Shown one piece after another: positions 26,901-41,727 of a stretch of DNA of 64,000 nt. The notes under the pieces were generated by a model that worked only from the letters and a program-made list of their open reading frames with translations, was not told the origin of the DNA and did no database searches. Origin of the DNA: Rhopalosiphum padi (Eukaryota; Arthropoda; Insecta; Hemiptera; Aphididae); contig NC_083600.1 of assembly GCF_020882245.1 (NCBI RefSeq), positions 2,418,001 through 2,482,000 on the forward strand, written 5' to 3'. Positions within the stretch are counted from its first letter, which is position 1. Each line of letters starts with the position of its first letter. The position numbers and the translations under genes were made by a program.

Positions 26901-27860
26901 TTTCAAATTAAATCTCACTACCGACTCGCACAGCCCAGCTCCTTCGATTTAACGTACAAGAACACATTTACGTATTAAAGGTTCCGAGTTCCGAAGCGAA
27001 AACCGAATTATTATGGTAATTTTTTCGCGCACCCGAGAATATTACTCGCGCATAATGATCATGTTTTATGATATAACGCTTCAGCACTCTCAGTTTATAT
27101 AATATTATAAATATCCAAGAAAAATAATTTTTGCATGTCGACAATATTCATGACTAAGACTAAAAGCTATACAATTTATGTGACCGTATGCCATTGTTAT
27201 AATTTATTTATATTTAATGACATTCAGTAGAAATACAAAGTCGTTGATAATTATATTTATAATGAGCACATATTATGATTTAGTATAATGTATATCAACT
27301 TAAACGACAAATTAACAGAAATTACCAAGTCAGTAACATTTCTGGTGTGAATTTTTAAATCGTATTTTATGTTTCACCTACAAACTCTTTTGGTTTAGTC
27401 GAATGGTAGAGCAGATTTTTATGAAATAACCCTATTAATAAAGCGGAGATTTTTTGCGGCACCACGCGTGGTGGCCACGGTTAATAAATTTCGGATAACG
27501 GGGCAGCCTTCATAAATTTCACATTGATATTGCGAAAAATAAAAAAAAAGTTAAATAAACCTACCTACGCTCTTCGTAATAACGAACGTTCCGTTTTCTA
27601 ACCACCACCACAGCAGGAAACAGCACCAGACGTGAATATCATTATATAGGTAGCCATATACAAATATGTAGGTATACTGCAAGTATATGACACTCCCGCA
27701 CTAACGGATAATATAACGATAATAATAATTTTAATTGTTGTAATAATTATTAATGTTGCTTGCACAGGAAACCATTCGTTGTCCCCTCCGTTCTCAACTA
27801 CCACAAAAGGACCTGCGTACTCTTTCCACTGCCACAAATGACTTGACTAACCACGGCGTC
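26901..27860. promoter_or_regulatory. Cluster of three GC-richer patches
   Basis: The patches are 26920-27060 (CpG-rich, with TTTTTCGCGCACCCGAG), 27440-27510 (GCGGCACCACGCGTGGTGGCC, containing a ten-base palindrome CCACGCGTGG) and 27590-27860. The last holds an acceptor-like TGTTGCTTGCACAG (ending about 27769) followed by open forward frames of 24-32 codons, and a minus-strand frame of 79 codons. No protein is recognised. Regulatory DNA or exons of an unrecognised gene are both possible. Confidence 0.25.
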
Positions 27861-29199
27861 GTGTAACGCAATTAAGGGTGGCCAAACTATACTTAACAAA
27901 AATATAATTTTTTTCCTTTGTATATCAAATTTATACAACTAATTTCTCGTAATTATTTATGGAAACCTACGAATTGTATATGAAACAGGAGTGTCCATTA
28001 CAATTAATAATATTTTTCTCGGCGAGTTTTTTTTTTATATACAGTATCTATGCTTATAAAAACTTATTAGCATGCTTCATCTTAATCACATCAAGAAAAA
28101 AAGTTAGTATATAGCTAATTGTCATCTAAACTAACATATAAAAAACTCATCTAAAATTAAATACTAAAGTGAGATTTAATTAATCTGAAATTTTAATTTT
28201 AAAACTAAATATTATTTTCAAATGTTTTTCCTTTTTGATTGATTTATTATTTTTTTTTACATTTTATAAGATGAATTTTGTATACATTCAATTAAATTAA
28301 TATAATTAGTTTATAATTTATTAATTACAATACACGCTTTCTAAAAATAAATATTGAAATTTTTTATCAATAGCTGATAATATAGTTACTAGTTTTTATA
28401 CACAGTACGATTTACCGAAGTTGAAAATTATATTTTGCTAATTCATAATTATTTTGCTAGTATATTATACATATTTTATCTATAAATTATATTTAATAGA
28501 AATTTGAAAAAGTATAGCAATTTTCTGGTCTATATATTTATATAACTCTTGGGAAATAAATAAGAAAATTACATAAGCTATAAGAAAAAATGAAAATAAG
28601 ATAAAAAATTCAAATTTTAATATATTATACCTTTTGCATCTAAGTATACATTTTACAAAATTGTTCTTCTTTTATGTATAGACTTGTGTAATTTAAAGTT
28701 TTGTTATTTGAACTCAACACTGACGGCAAGTGTAAATCATTCATTATTATGATATGGATGTAGATTATATCGACGAGGTTATTTGTTATTATATGATAAA
28801 AATTAACATCGAAGAATGTGATTTTTTTGTTGGTAGTTTTATAACAACGTATCTAATCTATAATATTATGTAAAAATATTTTAAGAAATAATTGCTAATT
28901 GAGGAGCAACTTTGAAATTATTGATACAATTCGTATAATGCAGCATTATATAAATATATATCTTAATATTATTATTATATATTATCATCTAACCAGTATT
29001 CGCGGTTTAAAATGACGCAAAATCAATGTGAATTATTCAATTTCATCGACACAGCACATTACAATATTATGGTATCTATATAATTATAGTCATCGGTATT
29101 GAGAATATTATAAATTAGGGCAAAGTTATTGTTTCAATGACAGCTATGGATGGGATATATCATGTAAGTACTGAAAAGGATAATAACCTTATAGTACAA
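27861..29199. other. AT-rich non-coding DNA
   Basis: Nothing supportable was seen. Confidence 0.6.
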
Positions 29200-29640
29200 T
29201 ACCGCGAAATGTCAATTTGCACCACCGAAATATGAGCCCTTCGCCATCCGTACAGCTGTAGTGTACTATAGTAGCAGTGTAGTGAAGTTGTTTACCACGA
29301 GGTAGTTATGTATTGGAGTTTTGATTAGAAATAACAGTTTGTAAACCGTCTAACGGAAGAAGTCGGTTGGGGTATAGCGATAAATATTTACAAACAAAAT
29401 GAATCAACTGACCGACCTACCGTTGATTCTCCTCTCAACTGTTGTGTATCATCATTAGTATATAATACTTTGGTTAATTATAGAAAACGCAGTAATAGTC
29501 TATATAGATCTACAAAATAAATGTACACTCACGTACAATAATACCATCGTAGACAGATAATTTAACCCTCCGTGTGCAGCAGACCAGCGGCGTTTGTTCC
29601 GTAGACAATGAAAATTGTTTGTGGTCTATACGGAAACGAA
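29200..29640. other. Higher-complexity patch without recognised gene
   Basis: Mixed-composition sequence with several CpG. A 19-codon frame at 29399 is hydrophobic, but there is no donor near it. Conserved regulatory sequence is possible. Confidence 0.25.
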
Positions 29641-29939
29641 AAAAATCTTACAAACCATAATTATTTCGAAAAATAAATGTTCATTATTTATCAAATGAAA
29701 TTTGGCCCCGTGTAATACGAATGAATAGCGTGGACCTAACGCATAAGTGATTTCTATAAAAAAAACCAACAAAAAACTCGTTGTTTTTTTTTTTGGTCAA
29801 AAACCACTGAAAGGATGTTTTGTAAGTATTTGAATTACTTAGACTACTTTTGTAATATTTCAAACCAATTTCTCGCCTTAATCAGTTAATATTACTTATT
29901 AATTATTATTAATGAATAACAGAACATGCAACGCAATTG

Positions 29940-30720
29940 ATTAATTAAAATGATTATTCAAAACACCGTGTAACAAAAAAAAAAAAAAAACAATAATAAT
30001 GATTCTGACTAAAACAATTTTTACAGTGATCGATTCAAATCATTTCACATACGCAATTTTTTTCTTCAAAAGGATTTAATGAATTATCACAAAATAACAA
30101 TACGGAAATGGGTATACCAACGCTAATACCAAAACTACTGTAACCGTCACTGTTGGTATCAAGTCATATTCAATTTCAAATATGTATGCTACACCAAATT
30201 AAAAACTAAAGCACTTTGAATCAGAAATCAGGTAACAAACTTCCATAATTTATTACAGCCACACCATATCAATAAATCATACTGTATCAACCATCCCACG
30301 TGTATTCACTATTCTGAAAACCACAAAACTGATACATGCACCAAATATCATGACCTCCCCTCCAACTATGAAAGACATGTAATAGTTTTCAATAATCTGT
30401 AACAATTCCGAGAATAACTGTCTGCAAAAAAAAAAAAACAATAACACCAAATTATAATGTCAATACCTTGTAAAACCCGTCTTAGATTTAAATAATGTTA
30501 ACAAATAAAAATGTCAAATTTATTTACTTGCAACAAAATCAAATAAAAGAGCCAGACTCATACAAATAATGAATACCAAAACCAAAATCTAACTACATAA
30601 TTCTTATTCCTAAATTAATTCAAAATTCTTATCTTTCTTATCTAACCACAGTAACTAATTAACAAAATAATATTTAAAAATGTCAACTAATTATAAGACA
30701 ATTATTTTCTATTATTACCA
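29940..30720 (-). mobile_element. A+C-rich block, possible antisense decayed element
   Basis: From the 16-A run at 29975-29990 onward, the plus strand is strongly A/C-biased with almost no G until about 30720, quite unlike its flanks. Such skew is typical of old retroelement sequence read in antisense, but no terminal repeat or coding motif was found. Confidence 0.2.
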
Positions 30721-32651
30721 TAAAACATAAACGAACTAACCAAAAATAAAAAGTTAATGTGTTAAATTCCGTTATTTTATTAATTAATTAGATAGTTTAC
30801 GAATCACCTAACAAATGTTAGTTAATGTATAAAATAATATATAGAAAAAAAATATTTGTCATACTTTAAAGTTTAAATAGTTAATTCATAGATTATATTA
30901 GTATTCAATACAATTTTAGTTTGATTTCCGTTAAAGTATAAAATAAATTTAAATTTAAAATGCATTATAATATTTAATTAATTTCAAATTGAATTAATTA
31001 TAATTTTATTATTTATTTATACATGCGTCATGTAAGGGTACTGTGATATTTATAACAGCATAAAACCCCATTTTTGTTGCAAATGCACTTCTTTATATCA
31101 TATTTTTTTGATAAAAGTGCATTTAAAAAAATCTTGACCAGCCCCCAGTGATTGAGTAGTTACCACAGATCATTAACACTTTCATTTTGAATAGCTTCTA
31201 ATGCTTCTACTACTATCACATTTTTTGAACATACTTTAAACTGGGATCAAAAGTATAGTTGTTTTAACGCCTTTGTAATTATAATAATACAGTAGAAACA
31301 AACTAACAAACAGTGTAACGTGTAACTGTAAAACTATTATTTAACTTTAAAACTTAACAATGCTATTGACAATCTTAATAATAGACATTAAACGTACAGA
31401 ATACGTGTACAACAATAATTATTGTATAATAATACGATAAACGTACATGGACATTGCCATCGCTGACAACAAGGTCGTTAGTCAGTAGTCTTATTTGATT
31501 TATTATTAATTTATTATGTTGAAGAGTGAAATAACAATATTTTATACATTTGTACAATTTACCACATTAACGGTGTAACTGACAAAATTTAGGTAAGAAA
31601 TAACTAGTGAGGGGTGTGAATAAACCGAATAATTGAGGAATAGCTGGAGAAATATGTGTATGGAATGGGACATGTAAGCGAATAGTATGAGAACTTTCAT
31701 TGAAAGTAATAAGGTCTTGAATGTATTGTCTTGTATTGTGGTAGAGTCAATTTTACAAGAGAGTATTAATTTTAAATTCAAAATTCGATATAGTTGTATA
31801 ATAAATATAGTTTAAAATTCTGAAATATAGCAAGTTTTGATAAAATATGAAAATCAAAGTCAAGGTATATTAAAAAAAAAAAAAATAATAATAATAACGT
31901 AGTATACGAGATACAATATGCTAAAGTCAAGACGAATACAAGAGTCGACACATTGAGATAAGGTGGCATATAATCTGTCTAATAATTGTATACCAGAAAG
32001 CGAATCACTGATATGTGACAGAATGGAATTTTATTTTGTACATACTATAACAGTGAATAAACATAAAGAGTAGCAAAATGTAAATAATGCCATTGATAAT
32101 GGAATAATGGAAAAACAAAATCCATTGATCTTCACACATAACATAATATTATGTATTAACGCTATTGATTAGGTTATTTTTAAGACCATTAAAAACATAA
32201 AAATATAAAATGACAAGTTTTTTTTCACAAAATGGTTCGTGCCCAACGATTTAAATAATTTTAGTTTATTATAGGAGTAATAATACGAACATTTTATCAA
32301 CATTTATTGTGGTATAGAGAATATTAAGTATAATTTGATATAACTTCACATTCTGATTAAATAATTGATGATTATTTGTTTATATTCGTTTTGATAAAAG
32401 ATTAATTAAAAAAATATGTGTAACAACCAAGTTTATTTTATTGTTTTTACTATCAAATACCAAATTAGGGATGTAATTTCAGTTTTTTAAATTATTGGTT
32501 TGCAAGCCATATATTATACTATCTACTTATATTATTGTATATTTTACTAAGATAAAATCAGTTTCACCACAAATCATACACTTATACAAAAAACATTAGT
32601 TATCAGAAAACAAGTTATAACAGAATTATATATTTATTTATGTGGGTATTT
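30721..32651. other. AT-rich non-coding DNA
   Basis: Three adjacent minus-strand frames (31375-31969) are open in turn for 60-79 codons each but show no motif or splice arrangement. I see no gene. Confidence 0.5.
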
Positions 32652-32908
32652 TCTATTTAAGATTCTGAGCAATGCGACGGAATGTATTGATTTTATAATG
32701 ATGAATATTCTTTATTATTATCAGTAGGTATTTTTTTTTTTGTGTCGTCTTTCTAGGCAAGAAAAAATTTTAGATTTTCAACTTTCAGTGTGGATTCTGG
32801 TAGCGAATTTGATCTAGTTAGAGCGTTGGGGTGGCTTAACGTAAAAATTCTCAGTTATATCAAAATGACCGGAGAATTAAAAATAAACTAGGGAAAAACG
32901 GGAATGGG
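32652..32908 (+). mobile_element. Dispersed repeat, 5'-end fragment (copy C)
   Basis: It starts GATTCTGAGCAATGCGACGG..AATGTATTGATTTTATAATGATG, continues with TTTTTTTTTTGTGTCGTC, and ends GGGAAAAACGGGAATGG. The same order of blocks appears in the copy at 52225. It is truncated after about 260 bases. Confidence 0.6.
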
Positions 32909-35900
32909 TAGAATCATAGTGTCATTTACAAAATTATTATAATTAATATAATTAATATTTTTGTCTTTTAGCTTTTGAAATACATTTTAGGCTCTTTACT
33001 CCTAAAATAAATTCACTCCATACTTTTCATCAGTAATAACTAATAAGTTAGGGTTGAACCTAATTTGAGCTTCTATTTAAATCCGCTTTTAATTCTAAAT
33101 CTTTTTAAGACACATCAACCCATATTTTTCATTTGTATTTTTCAATTTATTTGATTTACTATTACCATCTTTACTAAAAAAAGCTATCTACTTACTTCCC
33201 TTCACATGACATGACCAAGAAAGTTTTGAACTCTTTATAAACTGCACTATACTCTTTTTGGCGTATAAATCCTTATTAGTTCCTCATTTAATTTCCTCTG
33301 TCATTTTTGCTCGCTATCGTCAAAAGTCATAGATAATAATAATATATTAAAATTACCGATATTAATTTTTACTTGGTCCTAGGTAGTTGATATACTCTCA
33401 ATTGTCGGAAACTATGACTAAAACAACAATTTATTAAAAAAAAAAAACATAAAATACTCAATAAAAGATTTAAAATAAACATATTTCATTTTCATTTTAT
33501 TTTTAGGAGACCAAAGAAGGTGTTTTTATAAAAATTGTGTGTGAATACATACCTTTTCCTCCTAAAAAAATAAATAAACGATGACGCACCTCATTTTATT
33601 AATATATTGATATATTATGTACATTTAATGGAAATAGAATATTGTGATCCATTTACTCGTATATATTTTATAAATTATTTTTATCTAATAAACTTAACGA
33701 TGTACGTACGATGAATTATGTTATTCCGTCTATAAATATATTGTTTAAATAAAAACTATTGAGATTTTATCTTAAAACGATTTATAAATTGTATTATAAG
33801 TTTAAGTACCTAGTAAAAATCCTAAAATATCTATAATATTATAGAAAACCGTTGAAACCGTTAGACCTTCAATTAATATTTCTCTCACGTATTTATGTAA
33901 ATTCATGTAAATTTCGCGAAACTGGGACATATATTGATGAGCACATATTCCCTCGCATATTTTTTTGCACCATTTAACGTTTTATACTGTCCTATTTTAA
34001 AGTTAAACATTTTCCAATATGCGTACTTTTATATCATTAAGCATTTTATAACGTTAAAACGTACTACTATATTATAAAATTGAAATTGGACAGCCAAGCT
34101 ATTATTTTAATTTACAAAAAACCCAAACTGTCAATTAAAATGTAATATTATAACATAAATAATCAAAAAAGAAAACAATATTTACTAAACAATAAATAGG
34201 TACATTTATTTATTTAATGCGTGTTATGTTATTTTAGTTCAAATGGCGATTTAAAATATATTTTTAATTTCTGAGGTTAAATAATATCTACCTATGTTTT
34301 GTTTTCGACAACAAATTTATATTATACATATTTGAATAAAATACACCAAGAAAATGTGTAGATTATTTTTTAATTAAAATATATAAAATATTTAAAACAT
34401 TTATATTACTTATTAGTTATTACTATTTATCTATATTATTTTTAAGTTATTGTATATTTATACAAGGGAAGCAAGAACCTATTCATATCATTTACAATAA
34501 CTAACTCTTCGGTGTTGACTCAATAGTTCATAACAATAATAATATATCAGATAACTGATGTATATAATAATAATAATAACTGAATATTATTTATAAAATA
34601 AAGGTTATGTTCTTGGCAAAAATTTTAAATTCTACCTACAACATTATTCATAGTAAAAAAAATGTTATTACAATAAAATTATAAATACATCATACAAAAT
34701 ATATTTATTAATAAAGGTTGACGAAAATTAGCTCAAAATGCTATAATATTATTATTATTGGGAAAATAATTATTTAAAGTTGTATAAATATTTTATAAAT
34801 TATCCTTATAGATGCTAATCTGCCCGTATGCTTCACTCATAATCGTTTTTAATGTACTATGATTTATCATTAAATTCAAATCAAATTTAACAAATACATT
34901 ACAATGACTTACTCAATGATGAGATACTTGCACTGAAAACCTACTGTGGTTGTCAACTATTCTCATTTTTCTAAAAATATCTGTGAATATTGCTATTTGA
35001 ACTTATCGATCATTTGTATTCAAATTTAAATTCATTTTCATATTTGTAAATATTTTATAAAATGTATGCTGTTGAAAAACTTTTTTAAAAAATACATAAG
35101 TTTTAAAACAAATATCTCATTCTAAGTTTTACCACAGTAATAAAATTATATTTTTAATTGACAATGAGCAGGTATGAAACCAATTTTGAAATCAATAAAA
35201 TAAGCAACGTATGTTAAATGATTCAAATAAACCTTTAGGTACATTATTTGTCCTGAATATTAAATAATATGTAAATAATATATGCATAGGATTTAATACA
35301 CAATTAAATAAGTTACATTAAAAAAAAGAATAATAAGAAATACACAAGCTGAGTTTTGATGGATTACATTTCAAAACAATTTTTTAAGTAAAACTCATTT
35401 GGTAGAAAAAATTTTTGAGAGGTTGAATTAATAAAATAACCTTATACTATTGTTTTGATAGCAATCAATAGCCTACCTGTGTTACGCTATAGATATACTG
35501 AAATATAGCTTCCATAAAGGTTCTTCCAGCTTATTATAGATAATAATTATATTGCGTTTACTTTTTAAATATTTTTATTTAATTTTTTATAGCTTATTGA
35601 AACGATCGTATCGATGTTTATTTAAAACAAAGTATCGATTTATTCTACATATTATTATTCTTTACTTTGTATAAATTAATATTTATTTTTCTTACAATAT
35701 ATACTTATATATTTAAAGAAAATACATTATTTTATCTTAATGGCTGTTGCTATAACAAAATAATTATAATTATAATTGTACCGTTTCAAATACAGAAATG
35801 TCACGTTTATCATCTAAAATTGTCTATCGTACGATAATAATCGCTACTCAGTTATATTTCGTGCGTGTCTGTTTTATGGGAAATATTTTTACTGACAATG

Positions 35901-37139
35901 TTTTAACCCTATCACTTTTCATTGTACACTATAGCCAAACAACAAGTAATTAGGCTTTCATTTCGATCCAAGTTCAGTCCCTCCTCCCAATGGTAATTAT
36001 ACAGTCGTCTACGGAAGGGTGAGCAGTTCTTGTCAATTAAACAAATTAATTTTCATTGGATGCCAAATCGACTACTCATTTGTATCTTGGTTTATAATTG
36101 GTTGCATTTAGTGTATCAATGGAATGGTGCAACTACCAATTTTCATTTTATTCTTAAAATACAATATATTCTTGAGACAACAATTACCGTTTGCATCGAA
36201 AATAAATTTATTTTTCTTGAAGTGATATACTTTATCAATATACATGTTTATCAAAACTAGACAAGGTCATATGACTAAAATTATGATCAATACAGTTTTT
36301 ATTTAAAAAATATGTTTTCACAGTTTACAGGTATACCTAGATCTAAAAACTTTGCTTTGACTTATATACCTAATATATTTAGCACTTAAACTTGACTATC
36401 GTGCGAATAGCGTTATTTTAGAATTTATTTTAAACAAAACCATATGCATTTAGTTTTTCTTATTTAAACTCCAAGTTTAAAGAAAAACGCCAAAAAGCTT
36501 TTTCTGGAGAGGTACATTTGTTTCTTTAAATAGATATTCTTGAACCATATTTTTTATAAAACTTTTATTTTTATACTTTACCTACGCAGGAAAAATCATT
36601 TATCAAAATTAAAAATAATAAATTAGGTTTATGGTAAAACTTTAGATTACTTGAGGTTGTTATAAAAAACATTTTATGAATGACTAACAATTAAGGTTTA
36701 GTAATATAAGCCAATCGAAGACAATTTTAAATAAGTTCTGATCTCAGGATATGTTTTATTTTTTTATTACACATTCTGTTATAACAATAATATAATATAA
36801 TAATAAAAAATAAATGTGTTACCTGCAATGAAAAAAAAGATTCGTTTCGTAGAAAGAAAAATCCCACCATTGTAAGGAATTTCGATTTGATGTTTGTAAA
36901 ATATTTAAATACATTTAAAATAAAATATTTTAATATATGTAATAATATAGGTATATGGTTTATATGGCTCTATGTTTTTAAATAATTTACCATCAAACGC
37001 ATGAATGGAACAATAATTATTATCTAGTTAATTTTCCTTTAATGAAGTAAAAATTAAAAATTCCTTGTTCGAGGTAATTATTATTATTGAATCTATTTAT
37101 TAATCTAAACTTGAGCAACATTATTCTTTCATCTGAATT
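32909..37139. other. AT-rich non-coding DNA with a pyrimidine-rich part
   Basis: The stretch 33000-33340 is T/C-rich on the plus strand, the opposite skew to the block at 24951-25680. A donor-like GGTGAGCAG occurs at about 36017 in a mildly GC-richer patch (35940-36030). No gene is recognised. Confidence 0.45.
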
Positions 37140-37470
37140 CTGTCTACCGTCTTTAAACGAACGTCTTACTTACCTACAAAAATATCTAACTTTATATTTG
37201 GTACACATAATACACAATATTATTATAATAGCAGTTTTGTTGTGATATCGAAAAATCGGATCAATCCCGAAAACTGAGCGTAGTGTGCTGTTGGTGTAGA
37301 AACATTTTCTATCACAATGAAATGGATGAACCTCGTGTATACGGTATAGACCGAAATCCAGCAGCATTGATTGATCGTCCTATCATCAACCGCTAGCAGT
37401 CTTTTATTTGGCCCAGCCGCCGATAAGTTTGCGTTCCTTTTATTCTTCATTACGTCTCAATTTCCCGAAC
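37140..37470 (-). other. Candidate minus-strand exon region with a GTAAGT donor
   Basis: On the minus strand an ATG at 37450 opens 75 codons, and an overlapping frame (65 codons, to 37170) runs into AG|GTAAGT at about 37175. The DNA is GC-richer than its flanks between 37230 and 37450. The donor is the best argument for a real exon. No protein family is recognised in either frame. Confidence 0.2.
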
Positions 37471-38454
37471 AAAGTTGGTATGCACCATATTATTAATGTA
37501 TTTAAAAGGCATAATACAGATTGAAAATTAAATGTCGTCCAAAAAATTATTATAGTGCAATTTACTGTCGGTCAGAGTAATTACTTTATATTACATTTAT
37601 ACTATAATGTTCTTGAAATTTTGGTCGTATCAAACCGATTCAAAACTTTCCACGTTATTTTTTTCTTGTCTTTTCGAGCAAACTGCTTTTAAGGCGAATT
37701 TTTTTGTTTAAGACCGTCATGAACGAACACTATTTGGTTTTGGAACAAATTAAGTTGAGCTTTATTTTTATTACTCAAACTCTGTTTTATTTTTAAAACC
37801 AACGAAGTGGTTTATTTTTTCTTCATTCCCCGTCGTGTTTAAAAAAAAGTTTATAAATGTTTTATTATTTTCATAAAAACATCAAAATTGCTAAATTAAT
37901 AATTCAATGTCGTACACATGAACAACCATAATATTGTAATGTTATTATTTACTATATTCACTGAATAATTCACAAAATTTACAATTTTATAATATTTTGC
38001 AAATTTCTTATTTAATGATTTATGTGATGTGTTAAATAGTTAGATTACATGCTTAATAATTATTTGTGTAAGAAAAAAAGTCCAAAAATATATTTACGTC
38101 ATAGATAATAAATATATTCTGCATTTCAATAAGTCTATTTTTTCTATTAAATTGTTTATTGTACCTACAATACCGTCATCGATTGGTCGTCTAATATCAA
38201 TACTATATTACTGCGTATCGTTATAAACGATTGTTATGCAATCAAACGATGAGTGTGGTTTTGAAAAACTCATTATTTAAAAAAAATTGGTTTTCCACAG
38301 GATAAACATTGTAGAGTGTAGATCATTTCGAAAAGAATTTTTTTTTATTATTATTTCTTCGGTCTTGGTACATAAATCAAGAGTTATTATTACTGTTGTT
38401 TTAAAACTAAGGTTAATCCAGAAAAGGTGAATAATTTTTCAATGACTTTTTTTT
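37471..38454. other. AT-rich non-coding DNA
   Basis: Nothing supportable was seen. Confidence 0.6.
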
Positions 38455-38590
38455 ACACAAGGGCCTGTTACACCCTTTTGCACGCGAGATTTAGCCTGAT
38501 GCGATCCGGTTATTAACAACGCAACTCGACGGGCCGCGCAGATTAATACATTCTTCGGCTTTAGTCAGCGATAAATAACCCTTTTAATCT
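38455..38590. promoter_or_regulatory. Compact CpG-rich element
   Basis: About 130 bases of GC-rich, non-repetitive sequence (CGCGAG, GCGATCCGG, CTCGACGGGCCGCGC, CAGCGATAAATAA) isolated in AT-rich DNA. It also has homeodomain-like GATTAATA cores. No open frame of interest was seen. It may be an enhancer or promoter. Confidence 0.25.
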
Positions 38591-41500
38591 TCATGTTAAA
38601 TAAAAAAAAAAACAAACTTTTTTTAAACACCTTTAAATTTGTGTTCACCGTCTAACAAATTAACGTCACTTTTATATTATATACTATATGATGTTTTATC
38701 AATCTAATAAAGTTATTTAGAGTAGTAATAGTTTATCCAAAGTTTAAATATTGTATTACTCAAACTAAAGGTATTAATTTATAACTAAAAACAAAAAATA
38801 TATTTATTAATATGATTTCAAATTGGTGTTTTTGTATAAAATTATTGAATAGAAGTCAAGCGTTGACTCAACATATTCATATATGATATACAATGTTATT
38901 AAATTATTAAAAGTTGAGTTAATTCCAATAAAATATAAATTAATATTATGTAAAAATGTTTATTTATAATTTTTATATCAATAAATCAATAATATTCATA
39001 AAGACTATAGTAAAAAATCAATAAAAAAAATTAATTATTTCATAGGTAACCATTTATTGATTAAGTTATTAATGTTGAGAAATGTAAAAGCAATGGTATC
39101 TTTAACAGCACAGTAATACTATTATCCTTTATTTTTGATATCAAATTGTATAGTTCGTTATCTACTTATAATAAACTCTTTTTATTTAAATGATTCAGAA
39201 AACACACAAGTTTATTTAGCTTATACAATTATACACAAGGTGTAGGTGTGTAACCAGAACTAATTTAAATACTTCCGGATTTTTTAAAGAACCATCTTCT
39301 CGAGTGTAATGTGAAAATAAAAGAATCCCACGAGTCTTCTATTCCAGAAAAGGATAAACTGGAACTTCTTAGGAATGCAATATTATGTAGGTTTGTTGAC
39401 ACATTTTATAAGGCTATAAAACTCTGTTAACATTTTAAACTGAATACTTTTATAATATATGATATTGGTATAATAATAAATATGTATTTTATATATTGGC
39501 GCTATAAGACATACTTTGAACCACAAACATAATTTAATTTTATGATTCAAATATTAAACTTTACAGTACCTATGTATAATGTATACATAATACATTAATA
39601 CATCTAAGATGCCGATATATTAAATAATAGGTGTAATATATGTAATGTTGTTATTGTGTATTTATGAGTTATATTTTAAACTTGTATAGAAAATATTTTT
39701 GATTATTATTAGAACCCAAAAACAAAGTGTTTATTAAAATACATTGAATATTATGGAGCTTAGTCTTGTTTATAATATGACATTTTTGAAAAAATTTTTA
39801 TTTTTGTGTGAATAAATGTTAATTTATACACGATTATGCTATATAATATATTACTTAAAATATATTTCACTTTCATAATTTTACTCACAGTCAATAATAA
39901 AAAAAAAATCTTGCTATATAAACTTGCATTATTTATTGGTCAAAAACTCAAAATTCTACGGTAAGAACAATCATGTCTCTTATGAACTTAACAGACCTTT
40001 AACTCAGCCTTTTTTTATATTTGATTGTACCTTGACAGCATCTTGAAATTAATTACGAGAAACATCTTAATCTTATGGTTACCATTATAAGATGCATATA
40101 CACATAAAATGTATAAATACGTGTGACTATTATTAGGTAATATTAGTATTATTCAAATCGAGTACTTTAAATCTAATGAATTCCTACATTTTTTTTTAAA
40201 TATTCCTAAAATAAATATTTCTTGGAACTTACATCAGTTACACACATGTGGTTATATTATATTACTCTAAACATCAAAACGTTTATAATTTTGTTAATTA
40301 TTTTTTGTCTTTAAACATTTTGAAACATTAAAAGGGAGTTATGATATTGCAATCAAAGATAAGTCTGCCTTATTAAATAGAAATCAAGTTATATTTGCAT
40401 TTAAATTTTACAACGAATAACGAAGCCCCACTGTAAAGTGTAATTATTTTTTTTTTGTCTTGTTTTCTCAATTAATTTTATTTGTTTAATAATATTCGTA
40501 TTTAATAAATACTGTTGGGTAAACATTTTAAACCATTTAATTACGTAACTAATAAAATAAACTATAAGCATACATGCTACATTACATGTAACTCATAATA
40601 CAGTACTTATAAAAATATTCTCGCCTCCGTTGTAAACGATATTATATAAATTATTTTATACCATAATATTATTTATCGTATACAATCTACGATGAGTTGT
40701 ATTCATACATTACTTGATTAAATCATTTTACAACACTCGTTTACCTTAACATTACAATTTCTCTGATGCAGGTATGGCTGTATTTTCTTATCTACTCCAT
40801 AAGAATTCTTAAGTATATATCATTTCTAACACTATTCCTGACTTACACAATATTTCATTTAAGACTGGATTGTGACTCATTTTGAAAATAATAGCTCTAA
40901 TAATTCTCTTCAGTTTTACCACCTTAGTTTCAAAGTATACGCTTCATTTTTCTTTGAATCAAACAAAAGAACATCACTTCAAATACTTAAATATATTTAC
41001 AACATTTATCATCAACCGTAGATATAGATTTTTTTCTGAGATTTTAATTTACAACAACTTTATACATTAATTTATTAAATTTCAAGTATACAACTAAATA
41101 CTTTAACATGTATATTTTTTTCATTTTTATATGAAAAAGTTTTGTTTATTATCTCCCACATAATATAATTACTGTTAATGACAAAAATAAAAATAAAAAT
41201 AAAATAAATAAATTATTATTTATTAAATGCTTAAAATGCTCTATTATTTGAAAAAAAAATGTTGTATATTTTATTTTTTTATTGGAGATATTTTTATTTT
41301 TTAAATTATCATTCATTATTTTTTGTTATAGTTTTTATAATGTTTATACTATTTAATCTTTTAGTTATAATGTATTATATTTTTTTTTATCTAGATAAAT
41401 TATTATTATTAATATCACCACAATATCGAGTTTAATTATCCTCTTTTACAACTGTTTTTTATAATTATTATATTATTCTTTAGTTTGAATAGTTTTACAG

Positions 41501-41725
41501 AGTTTTGTGTACTGAAGTTTAATATGTTTAAGTAGATGAGTGTAATAGGTATATCATTATTGTGTACGTATTATGCAAGAAACGTTAGTATAAAAACCTT
41601 ATATTTTTTAGGATTTAAGCGTTCTTTCTTGTTTATAAATCTTTGTTGTAAAACGAAAACATTATATACAAACTTGGCTCGTGTAATAAGAAAATAAATA
41701 AATATTTCACGGTTAAAAAAACAAT
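38591..41725. other. AT-rich non-coding DNA
   Basis: No exon or element end was recognised. The open frame at 40882-41070 looks like chance. Confidence 0.55.
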
Positions 41726-41727
41726 GC

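Noticed and set aside
27395..27420. tRNA A-box-like TGGTTTAGTCGAATGGTAGAGC
   Set aside because: No matching B box, anticodon arm or acceptor pairing follows.
29399..29458. 19-codon signal-peptide-like frame
   Set aside because: Too short, no splice donor, no supporting context.
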